Source: Streptomyces sp. NBC_00461
GTDB taxonomy: Bacteria; Actinomycetota; Actinomycetes; Streptomycetales; Streptomycetaceae
DNA length: 64,000 nt
Direction of reading: 5' to 3'
Assembly (NCBI RefSeq): GCF_036013935.1
Contig: NZ_CP107902.1
Span: forward strand, 3,877,001-3,941,000
Every line of letters begins with the position of its first letter. Within the stretch, counting starts at the first letter, position 1. Positions 42,870 to 50,742 of the stretch are shown piece after piece. The notes below the pieces were generated by a model. That model saw only the letters and a list, made by a program, of their open reading frames with translations, was not told the origin of the DNA and made no database searches. A program made the translations under genes and the position numbers.

Positions 42870-45800
42870 ATGCAGATCCGGCTGACCGTCGTAGACCCGC
42901 TGGGCCCGCCCGACCGGGCGCGGGGCCGCACCGCGAGCTGCGACGTGCTGGTCACGGCGCCGGCCGGCACGGCCCTGGCCGCGGTGGCGTCGGCTCTGGC
43001 CTCGGCGGTCGCGGGTGACGGGGGCGCCGCTCAGACCGAGCGCGGCCGCGAGTCCGGCGGCCCGGTGGTGCTGTACGCGGGCGCGGAGCGCCTGGACGAC
43101 CGCCGCTGCACCCTTGGCGAGCCCCCGCTGACCGACGGCGCCGTGCTCTCCCTGGGCGCCCCGGCCGAGCCCGAGCCCCACCCGGAGCTGGACGACGCCC
43201 CGACCCAGCTGCACGTGGTCGCGGGCCCCGACGCGGGCGGCGTCCACCTGCTGCACGGCGGCGAGATCCGCATCGGCCGCTCCGCCGACGCCGACGTCCC
43301 GCTCGACGACCCGGACGTCTCCCGCCTGCACTGTGCGGTCATGGTCGCCGCCGACGGCCAGGTCTCGGTCGCGGACCTCGCCTCGACGAACGGCACGACG
43401 CTGGACGGCACCCGCGTCGGCACCCGCCCGGTGCGCTTCGCACCGGGTGCGCTGCTGCGCATCGGTGAGTCGGCGCTGCGGGTCGCTCCGGCCGGGGGGC
43501 CGGGGGCGCGGGTGCCGACGGCTCCGGACGGGGAAGGGCATGTGCGGGTGCCGTGCGCGGGCGAGCAGGCGGCCGAGGGCGCCGGTGGGCCACGGGGCAC
43601 GGTCCCGGTGGCCTCCGCAGGTGGTGACACAGCGGCGACGCCACACGCACGCGTGGCCGACGGCGGCCCGGACGCACCCTCGCGCGGCGCCGCCCTCCAG
43701 AGCCACGGCTCCGTCGAACCGGCCGTGGTGCCGGTCCAGGGCAGTGCGCCCCGGATCGAGAACAGGCCGGCGGACCGGTTCACAGGGAGCGAAGGCACTC
43801 CCCCGCCCTCGCCCGAGCGGGGGGACACCCATGCCGGACGCTTCGGCGCGGTCGCGTGGGACACATCTACTGCGGGGCCGTCCGACCACGACGCGGCGGG
43901 CGGCGGCGAACCCTTCGGCACGCGAGCGCGGGGCGACGACGGCACGGAGGCCCCCGGAGCGGGTCGGCGCAAAGGAACACCCCTGCGCGGCACGGACATA
44001 CCGCCGGGCCTGCGCAGGCGCGGCGGGCTCACGGCGTGGGCACGGCGACTGGCCGGCGGACGCGGCGAGCAGCTGCCGCCCGAGGACGAGGCGTACGACG
44101 AGGAAGACCGTGCCGACACGACGGCGGGGCCCGCACCGCTCGCCGGCCCCCAGCTCCCGGAGGCCTGGCCCGACCCGGCGTCGCTGCTGCTGACGGCGCT
44201 CGGCCCGGGCCCTCGGTTGTGGGAGCGCGGTCCGGGACACCCGGAGGCGCTCACGGTGCGGCTCGGCACGGCGGACCGGGCGGCGCCCGACGGCTCGGGG
44301 CTGCTGCCCGCGGTGCCGGTGACGGCGGATCTGCGGGAGGCCGGGGCGTTGGGCCTGGCCGGTCCCCGCGCCCGGCTGTCCGGGCTGGCCCGCGCGGTGG
44401 TGGCCCAGCTCGCCGCACTGCACTCCCCCGAGTCCCTGGAGATCGTCCTGATCACCGCGGACCGCTCCCGCCCGCTTCAGGAGCGCACCGCCGAATGGTC
44501 CTGGCTCGGCTGGCTCCCCCATCTGCGCCCGGGACACGGCCAGGACTGCCGCCTGCTGCTCGCCTACGACCGCGAACAGGCCACGGCCCGCACGGACGAG
44601 CTGCTCAGACGCCTGGAGGACCAGCAGGCGGAGACACGGCACGGATCACGGCCGCCGTCGCCCACGTCCGGTGCCCGGCCCGCATCACGCGGCGCCGTCC
44701 GCAGGCCCTCCTGGGCCCGTGCGGACGAGGGCGCGGAGGAGACGGACGGCTTCGCGGGCCCGTACACCGTGGTCGTCGTGGACGGTGACCCCGGCGGCGC
44801 CGATGTGCGCGAGGCGGTGGCGCGGCTCGCGCTGGAGGGGCCGCGGGCCGGCATACACGTCGTCTGCCTCGCCGAGACGGCCTCCGCCTCGCCCGCGTCG
44901 CCGGTGACGGAGACCTACGAGGCGGCGTGCGCGGTGGCGCCGGCGTTCCGCGAGTGCGGCGCGGTCGCGCTGCTGAGCGGGGACGTGGCGACGGCACTGC
45001 GGCTGATGCGGGTGGCGCGGACCGGTTCCGGGACACCCGTCGGTCCCGGGAGCGGGTCCGCGGGCCGGGCGCCGGGAGCGGAGGAGCACGGCGGACCCGC
45101 GGACCCACCCGCACCGACCGAGACCCACACGATGCCCAGGCCCACCCCGACAGCCCGGGCGACCACCACTCCCGCACCGCCCACACCCGCCGACACTCCC
45201 GCGCCGTCCTCGCTCACCGGCCCCATAGGCCCCGGCACCGTGGCCGCCGTGGACGCCGTCTCCCTCCCCTGGGCGGAGCGGTTCGCGCGGGCACTCGCCC
45301 CGCTGCGGACCGACGGTTCCGGGACCGAGCGGCAGGCGCGCGTCTCGGTGCCGTTGCCCCAAGCGGCGCGGCTGCTGGACGAGTTGGGGCTGGCCAGGGC
45401 CACCCCGGCGTCGCTGATGGCGCGTTGGGCGGACGCGGCGGACGACACCCAGGTGCTCGGCGGCCGGGCCTGGGCCGTGCTCGGTGCCGGCCCGCGCGGC
45501 CCGGTCTGCGCGGATCTCGCGGCCGACGGCCCGCATCTGCTGGTCGAGGGCCCTGCGGGCAGCGGACGTACGGAGCTGCTGCGGGCCCTGGTCGCCTCGC
45601 TGGCCGCGGCCGAGCGCCCCGACCGGCTGGGCATCGTCCTGATGGACGGCCGGGACGGCGTGAGCGCCGGGGGTGGTGCCCCCTCCGGGGGAGGCGGCCA
45701 CGGCGACGGACTGCGCGTGTGTACGGACGTCCCGCACGTGACGACCCACCTCACCGCCAACGACCCCGTCCGCATGCGGGAGTTCGCCCAGTCCCTCAGC

Positions 45801-46508
45801 GCCGAGCTGAAGCGGCGGGCCGAGTTGCTCGGCCGCAGCGAGTTCACCGAGTGGCACACGGGCCGGGAGCTGTCGGGCCGCATCGTGTCCCAGCGGGCGA
45901 CCGGAGCGAGTGCGACCGGCGACCTGGACACCGCGTCCAGCTCGACGATGCGGCTGCGCCCGGGGGCGGCACGCCGGCAGACGGAGGCGGCACCGCCGCT
46001 GCCCCGGCTGGTCGTGGTCGTGGACGACCTGGACGCGCTGGTCTCCCCCGCGCTCGGCTCACCCGGCCGCCCGGCCGCGGGTTCCGTCATGCGGGCGCTG
46101 GAGGCGGTGGCCCGCGAGGGCGAGCGACTCGGCGTCCACCTGGTGGCCGCGACCGCCCCGGGCGGCCGTACCGCGGACACGGAACCGGCACGGAGGGCCA
46201 CCCTCCGTGTGACCCTGGACGCCCCCGCCACCGGCCCTGACGAACCGGCACCGGGACGCGGCCACCTGACCTGGTCCGACGGCCGCTCGACCGCCTTCCA
46301 GGGCGGCCGCGTCACGGGCCGCATCCCGCGCACGGCGACCCTGCGCCCGACGGTCGTCCCCCTGGACTGGCAGCGCATGGGCGACCCCCCGACACGCAGA
46401 CCCGTACGCGAACTGGGCAACGGCCCGACGGACTTGGCGTTGCTGGCCAGCGCTCTGGAGAGAGCGGCACGAGAGGTCTCGGCGACAGAGGTCCCGTCGC
46501 TCCTGTAG
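42870..46508 (+). CDS. FHA-domain protein fused to EccC/FtsK-like ATPase
   Basis: A 1212-residue protein. Residues 1-105 form a small beta-rich domain like the N-terminal domain of EssC. Residues about 108-205 are an FHA phosphothreonine-binding domain (IRIGRSADADVPLDD, VSRLHCAVM, DLASTNGTTLDG). A disordered linker runs to about 420. A degenerate EccC-type domain follows (WSWLGWLPHLRPGHGQ near 540), then an FtsK/SpoIIIE ATPase with Walker A GPAGSGRTE (about 893-901) and Walker B LVVVVDDLDAL (about 1045). No transmembrane helices are visible, unlike EccC/EssC. No Esx or other type VII genes are near. It is divergent from pkaA. The partner and substrate are unknown. Confidence 0.82.
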   Translation: MQIRLTVVDPLGPPDRARGRTASCDVLVTAPAGTALAAVASALASAVAGDGGAAQTERGRESGGPVVLYAGAERLDDRRCTLGEPPLTDGAVLSLGAPAEPEPHPELDDAPTQLHVVAGPDAGGVHLLHGGEIRIGRSADADVPLDDPDVSRLHCAVMVAADGQVSVADLASTNGTTLDGTRVGTRPVRFAPGALLRIGESALRVAPAGGPGARVPTAPDGEGHVRVPCAGEQAAEGAGGPRGTVPVASAGGDTAATPHARVADGGPDAPSRGAALQSHGSVEPAVVPVQGSAPRIENRPADRFTGSEGTPPPSPERGDTHAGRFGAVAWDTSTAGPSDHDAAGGGEPFGTRARGDDGTEAPGAGRRKGTPLRGTDIPPGLRRRGGLTAWARRLAGGRGEQLPPEDEAYDEEDRADTTAGPAPLAGPQLPEAWPDPASLLLTALGPGPRLWERGPGHPEALTVRLGTADRAAPDGSGLLPAVPVTADLREAGALGLAGPRARLSGLARAVVAQLAALHSPESLEIVLITADRSRPLQERTAEWSWLGWLPHLRPGHGQDCRLLLAYDREQATARTDELLRRLEDQQAETRHGSRPPSPTSGARPASRGAVRRPSWARADEGAEETDGFAGPYTVVVVDGDPGGADVREAVARLALEGPRAGIHVVCLAETASASPASPVTETYEAACAVAPAFRECGAVALLSGDVATALRLMRVARTGSGTPVGPGSGSAGRAPGAEEHGGPADPPAPTETHTMPRPTPTARATTTPAPPTPADTPAPSSLTGPIGPGTVAAVDAVSLPWAERFARALAPLRTDGSGTERQARVSVPLPQAARLLDELGLARATPASLMARWADAADDTQVLGGRAWAVLGAGPRGPVCADLAADGPHLLVEGPAGSGRTELLRALVASLAAAERPDRLGIVLMDGRDGVSAGGGAPSGGGGHGDGLRVCTDVPHVTTHLTANDPVRMREFAQSLSAELKRRAELLGRSEFTEWHTGRELSGRIVSQRATGASATGDLDTASSSTMRLRPGAARRQTEAAPPLPRLVVVVDDLDALVSPALGSPGRPAAGSVMRALEAVAREGERLGVHLVAATAPGGRTADTEPARRATLRVTLDAPATGPDEPAPGRGHLTWSDGRSTAFQGGRVTGRIPRTATLRPTVVPLDWQRMGDPPTRRPVRELGNGPTDLALLASALERAAREVSATEVPSLL

Positions 46509-46750
46509 GTCCGGTGGGTCCGGTAGGTCTTGTTCGCTCAGCATCCGCAGGTCCTGTTCCCTCGGCACTCCACCGGTCCTGTCCCTTCGGCATCCGCAAG
46601 TCGTGTTCCCTCGGCACTCCGCAGGCCCCGTTCCCTCGGCACTCCGCCGGTCCTGTCCCTTCGGCATCCGCAAGTCGTGTTCCCTCGGCACTCCGCCGGC
46701 CCCGTTCCCTCGGCACTTCGCCGGCCCTGTCCCTTCGGTACTTCGCAGCT
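46503..46750. repeat. Tandem 24/25-bp repeat array with 74-bp higher-order unit
   Basis: The array starts at the stop codon of the FHA gene with 9-bp ggtccggtg-like repeats, then about nine degenerate 24/25-bp units of the form cctgtcccttcggcatccgc. Three unit types (A 24, B 25, C 25 bases) repeat in fixed order, so a 74-bp block beginning at 46578 recurs at 46652 with very few changes. The translated frames on both strands are artefacts. Confidence 0.85.
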
Positions 46751-46767
46751 CGGTCCAGGCATTCCCA

Positions 46768-46832
46768 GCCCGTCCGGCGTTTGAGGACGAGGCCGTTCAG
46801 GCCGATGGGGGGTCTGGGGGCGCAGCCCCCAG
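46768..46832. repeat. Intergenic element, best copy in the window
   Basis: gcccgtccggcgtttgagga, then cgaggccgttcaggccgatg, and an 8-bp perfect hairpin (ctgggggc gca gcccccag, 46814-46832). It may also end transcription from the FHA gene. Related sequences occur near 843-966, 8850-8940 and 39455-39503. Confidence 0.65.
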
Positions 46833-46908
46833 GGCCGGTCGGTCACACCAACGCCGCACACCTGGTCACGAGGCGGTCACGATCCCCCGGTTGACACAGG
46901 ACGCGCAC

Positions 46909-46978
46909 TTGCCGACCCATACGGACGGGCGTAGACCAGATCGCACGGGACAGCGCTCGACGTTCGACGTAGATCGAA
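46909..46978 (+). promoter_or_regulatory. Candidate promoter and dyad of the second ABC operon
   Basis: TTGCCG and TAGACC are 17 bases apart and resemble Streptomyces vegetative hexamers. A TTCGA...TCGAA dyad with a six-base spacer (46963-46978) lies just before the binding-protein start. A nearby TTGACA (46891) has no well-spaced partner. Weak evidence. Confidence 0.3.
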
Positions 46979-46991
46979 GAACGGGGCAGTA

Positions 46992-48371
46992 ATGCGCAGC
47001 ACGAGCAGCACGAACCGGACACACAGGGCCGCCAAGCCCGCAGCCGCCCTCCTCGCGGCAGCACTCGCGCTGGCACTCACGGGATGCGGCGGCGACGACA
47101 AGAAGAGCGACAACGGCGGAGGGGGCTCCAGCGCGAGCGGCAGCACCGTCACGCTCCCCAAGCTCAACGGCCAGACTCTCGAGGTCGCCGCCGTCTGGAC
47201 CGGACCCGAGCAGGAGAACTTCCTGAAGGTCCTGGACGAGTTCAAGAAGCGCACCGGCGCGAAGGTCAACTTCGTGCCGACGGGCAACAACACCTCCACG
47301 TTCCTCGGTACCAAGATCCAGGGCGGCAAGCCGCCGGACGTCGCTTTCCTGCCCCAGGTCGGTGTGTTGCACCAGTTCGCGGACAAGGGCTGGCTCAAGC
47401 CCCTCGGCGCGGACGCCCAGGCCCAGCTGGAGAAGAACTTCAGCAAGGGCTGGGCCGACCTCGGCGCCTGGAAGGGCAAGCAGTACGGCGTCTACGCCAA
47501 GGCCGCCAACAAGTCCCTGGTCTGGTACAACACCAAGGCCTTCGACGCGGCGGGCATCTCCCAGACGCCCAAGACGTGGAAGGACTTCCTCACCACCGCG
47601 CAGACACTGTCGGACGCCGGCTCGCCGGCCGTCTCGATCGGCGGCGCGGACGGCTGGACGCTCACCGACTGGTTCGAGAACGTCTACCTGTCCCAGGCCG
47701 GGCCCGAGAAGTACGACCAGCTGGCCGCGCACAAGATCAAGTGGACGGACCCCTCCGTCAAGGAGGCCCTCACCACGCTCGCGCAGTTGTGGGGCAAGAA
47801 CGACCTGATCGCGGGCGGCACCAAGGGCGCGCTGAACACGGAGTTCCCGAAGTCGGTCACCCAGACCTTCTCCGGCTCCACCCCGGCCGCGATGGTCTTC
47901 GAGGGCGACTTCGTGGCCGCGAACATCAACGCCGACACCAAGGCGAAGCTGGGCACGGACGCGAAGGTGTTCCCGTTCCCGGCGGTCGGCAGCGAGTCAC
48001 CCGTGGTCAGCGGTGGTGACGTGGCCGTGGCGCTGAAGGACGGCAAGGGCGCGCAGGCGCTGCTGACCTTCCTGGCCTCGACGGACGCCGCCGAGATCTG
48101 GGCGGCGCAGGGCGGCATCCTCTCCCCCAACAAGGAGATGGACCAGTCCGCGTACAAGGACGCCATCACCCGCCAGATCGCCAAGGCGCTGATCTCGGCC
48201 GGTGACAACTTCCGGTTCGACATGTCCGACCAGGCACCGGCCGCCTTCGGCGGTACGGCGGGCGTCGGCGAGTGGAAGGACCTGCAGGACTTCCTGCGCA
48301 ACCCGAAGGACGTCGCCGGCACCCAGCAGAAGCTGGAGGCCGACGCGGCCAAGGCCTACGCGGCCGGCTGA
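46992..48371 (+). CDS. Sugar ABC transporter substrate-binding lipoprotein (second system)
   Basis: A 459-residue family-1 solute-binding lipoprotein. The signal peptide ends LALTGC with lipidated Cys32, then a Gly/Ser/Asp linker. The core begins GQTLEVAAVWTGPEQENFLK with DEFKKRTGAKVNFV. It resembles AglE-type alpha-glucoside binding proteins of Actinobacteria, but the ligand cannot be assigned. It is followed ten bases later by two permease genes. No regulator or hydrolase gene belongs to this unit. No ATPase is present. Confidence 0.88.
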   Translation: MRSTSSTNRTHRAAKPAAALLAAALALALTGCGGDDKKSDNGGGGSSASGSTVTLPKLNGQTLEVAAVWTGPEQENFLKVLDEFKKRTGAKVNFVPTGNNTSTFLGTKIQGGKPPDVAFLPQVGVLHQFADKGWLKPLGADAQAQLEKNFSKGWADLGAWKGKQYGVYAKAANKSLVWYNTKAFDAAGISQTPKTWKDFLTTAQTLSDAGSPAVSIGGADGWTLTDWFENVYLSQAGPEKYDQLAAHKIKWTDPSVKEALTTLAQLWGKNDLIAGGTKGALNTEFPKSVTQTFSGSTPAAMVFEGDFVAANINADTKAKLGTDAKVFPFPAVGSESPVVSGGDVAVALKDGKGAQALLTFLASTDAAEIWAAQGGILSPNKEMDQSAYKDAITRQIAKALISAGDNFRFDMSDQAPAAFGGTAGVGEWKDLQDFLRNPKDVAGTQQKLEADAAKAYAAG

Positions 48372-48381
48372 CGGCGGGGCC

Positions 48382-49731
48382 ATGACGTCCGTAGCGAACT
48401 CGACGGGGGGCGCCGGCGCACTGCCGACGCCCTCCGTCTCGCCGCGCAAGAGCGTCACGGGGACTCGGCTGTGGGTGGCGGTGCTCTTCCTGCTGCCCGC
48501 GTTCGTGCTTCTCGGGGCGCTCGTGGTCTACCCGATCGGGTACTCGGTCTGGCGCAGTCTCTACGATGCCGACGGCTCCGGTTTCGTGGGTCTGAAGAAC
48601 TACGGCGACATCTTCAGCAACGAGGCCACCCTGACCGCCGTACGCAACACCGCGATCTGGGTGGCGGTGGCGCCCGCGGTGGTCACCGCCCTCGGTCTGA
48701 TCTTCGCGGTGCTGACCGAACGGGTGCGCTGGGGAACGGCGTTCAAGCTGCTCGTCTTCATGCCGATGGCGATCTCGATGCTCGCCGCGGGCATCATCTT
48801 CCGCCTGGTGTACGAGCAGGATCCGGCGCTGGGCGCCGCCAACGCGGTCGCCAAGTCGGTCCATGACACGTTCGTGTCGTCCTCGGTGTATCCGGGCGCC
48901 CGGCCCGGCGGGACGGCGAGCGGCCTCAAGCCGTCCGGCGGCGGCTCGTTCACCACGACCGGCACCGTGCACGCCGGCACCCCGGCCCTGCTTCCGCTGG
49001 TCGGCATCGCGCCCAACAAGCTCCCGGGCACCCCCGAGAACGCGAAGGCGGCGGGCGGTTCCGGCGTCACCGGCACCGTCTGGCTGGACTTCAAGCTGGG
49101 CGGCGGCGGCACGAAGGGCAAGGTCGACCCGGGTGAGAAGGCGCTGAAGGGCGTGAAGGTGGAGGCCGTGAAGGGCGGCAAGGTGGTCGCCTCCGCCAAG
49201 AGTGGCGCGGACGGCACCTTCAGCCTCCCGGCGCAGGCCGACGGGTCCCAACTGCGGCTCCCCGCCTCGAACTTCTCCGCTCCCTACAACGGCATCGACT
49301 GGCTCGGCCCGACCCTCGTCACCCCGGCCATCATCGGCGCGTACGTGTGGATGTGGGCGGGCTTCGCGATGGTGCTGATCGCGGCGGGCCTGGCGGGCGT
49401 GGACCGCAACCTCCTGGAGGCGGCCCGCGTCGACGGCGCCAACGAGTGGCAGGTGTTCAGAAGGGTCACCGTGCCCCTTCTCGCGCCCGTCCTGATCGTC
49501 GTGCTCATCACGCTGATGATCAACGTGATGAAGGTCTTCGACCTGGTCTACATCATCGCCCCGCAACCAAGTCAGGACGACGCCAACGTCCTTGCCCTGC
49601 AGCTGTTCCTGTCGTCCTTCGGCGGCGGCGGCAACGAGGGCGTGGGCAGCGCGATCGGCGTCCTCCTGCTGCTGCTCGTACTGCCGGTGATGTTCGTGAA
49701 CATCCGCCGGCTGAGGAAGGAGCGTCGGTGA
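48382..49731 (+). CDS. Sugar ABC transporter permease with inserted extracytoplasmic beta-domain
   Basis: A 449-residue MalF-type permease, some 130-150 residues longer than usual. Helices are predicted near 31-52, 92-112 and 121-141. Then a non-membrane insert of about 135 residues (165-300) interrupts the transport domain before the last helices. The EAA loop is intact (EAARVDGANEWQVFRRVTVP, about 346-365). The insert has a Gly/Ser/Thr-rich start and then TGTVWLDFKLGGGG, KALKGVKVEAVKGGKVVASA and GADGTFSLPA, a carboxypeptidase-regulatory/CnaB-like beta-sandwich pattern. By topology it faces outside and may contact the binding protein or glycan. It overlaps the next gene by four bases (GTGA). 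Confidence 0.88.
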   Translation: MTSVANSTGGAGALPTPSVSPRKSVTGTRLWVAVLFLLPAFVLLGALVVYPIGYSVWRSLYDADGSGFVGLKNYGDIFSNEATLTAVRNTAIWVAVAPAVVTALGLIFAVLTERVRWGTAFKLLVFMPMAISMLAAGIIFRLVYEQDPALGAANAVAKSVHDTFVSSSVYPGARPGGTASGLKPSGGGSFTTTGTVHAGTPALLPLVGIAPNKLPGTPENAKAAGGSGVTGTVWLDFKLGGGGTKGKVDPGEKALKGVKVEAVKGGKVVASAKSGADGTFSLPAQADGSQLRLPASNFSAPYNGIDWLGPTLVTPAIIGAYVWMWAGFAMVLIAAGLAGVDRNLLEAARVDGANEWQVFRRVTVPLLAPVLIVVLITLMINVMKVFDLVYIIAPQPSQDDANVLALQLFLSSFGGGGNEGVGSAIGVLLLLLVLPVMFVNIRRLRKERR

Positions 49732-50609
49732 CCACCCTCGACACGACCGTGCGCGCCAAGCGCTCCTTCGCCGCCCGGGTGGCGAGCAGCGCGGGGGGCG
49801 GGGTGATGCGGGTCTTCCTGATCCTGGTCGCCGTCTTCTGGCTGGTGCCCACCTTCGGGCTGCTCGTCTCGTCGTTCCGCGACCCGACCGACATCGCCAC
49901 CTCCGGCTGGTGGAAGGTGTTCACCGCGCCGAGCCAGCTGACCGCCAAGAGCTACAAGTCGCTCCTGGAACAGGACGCGATCACCCACGCGCTGTTCAAC
50001 ACGGTCTGGATCACGGTGCCGGCCACCCTGCTCGTGGTGCTGCTGGGCGCGATGGCCGGGTACGCCTTCGCGTGGATGGACTTCAAGGGCCGCGACTGGT
50101 GGTTCCTGGCCGTGGTCGCGCTGCTCGTCGTACCGGTCCAGGTGGCGCTGATCCCGCTGGCCGATCTCTTCGGCAAGATCGGGATCTTCGGCGACATCAT
50201 CGGCGTGGTCCTCTTCCACGTCGGCTTCGGACTGCCGTTCGCCATCTTCCTGTTGCGGAACTTCTTCGCCGAGATCCCGCGCGAACTGCTGGAGGCGGCA
50301 CGGCTGGACGGCGCCGGCGAGACACGCCTGTTCCTCACCGTGGTGCTGCCTCTCGGCGCACCGGCGATCGCGTCCCTCGGCATCTTCCAGTTCCTGTGGG
50401 TGTGGAACGACATGCTCGTGGCGCTGGTGTTCTCGAACGCCGAGTCGCAGCCGCTGACGGTCGCACTGCAGCAGCAGGTACGGCAGTTCGGCAACAACAT
50501 CGACGTGCTCGCGCCCGGCGCGTTCATCTCGATGGTGATCCCGCTGGTCGTGTTCTTCGCGTTCCAGCGGCAGTTCGTGTCCGGCGTGATGGCGGGCGCG
50601 GTCAAGTAA
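49728..50609 (+). CDS. Sugar ABC transporter permease, MalG type (second system)
   Basis: A 293-residue CUT1 permease. The EAA loop reads EAARLDGAGETRLFLTVVLP, and the C-terminus FVSGVMAGAVK is typical. A GTG start overlaps the previous stop (GTGA) and follows AAGGAGCG, which decides the start over the long shadow frame upstream. It pairs with the preceding permease; the ATPase must come from elsewhere, probably MsiK. Confidence 0.9.
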   Translation: MTTLDTTVRAKRSFAARVASSAGGGVMRVFLILVAVFWLVPTFGLLVSSFRDPTDIATSGWWKVFTAPSQLTAKSYKSLLEQDAITHALFNTVWITVPATLLVVLLGAMAGYAFAWMDFKGRDWWFLAVVALLVVPVQVALIPLADLFGKIGIFGDIIGVVLFHVGFGLPFAIFLLRNFFAEIPRELLEAARLDGAGETRLFLTVVLPLGAPAIASLGIFQFLWVWNDMLVALVFSNAESQPLTVALQQQVRQFGNNIDVLAPGAFISMVIPLVVFFAFQRQFVSGVMAGAVK

Positions 50610-50625
50610 CCCCACAGCAAGGGAA

Positions 50626-50657
50626 AAGGGGGGCGCCGTTCACCCGGTGTCCCCCTT
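50626..50657 (+). terminator. Imperfect hairpin after the second ABC operon
   Basis: Seven-bp arms (aaggggg/ccccctt) with partly paired interior lie 17 bases after the permease stop. Weak but well placed. Confidence 0.45.
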
Positions 50658-50742
50658 ATGCCGTACGAAACCGTAACCAAGTCACTCCATCGGCCGTTCC
50701 CGGGCAAGGCCCAGTCGTCCGCGCCGACCCCATGGATGTGCC

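Noticed and set aside
46529..46750. CRISPR-like array
   Set aside because: Units are contiguous with no unique spacers, and no cas genes are present.
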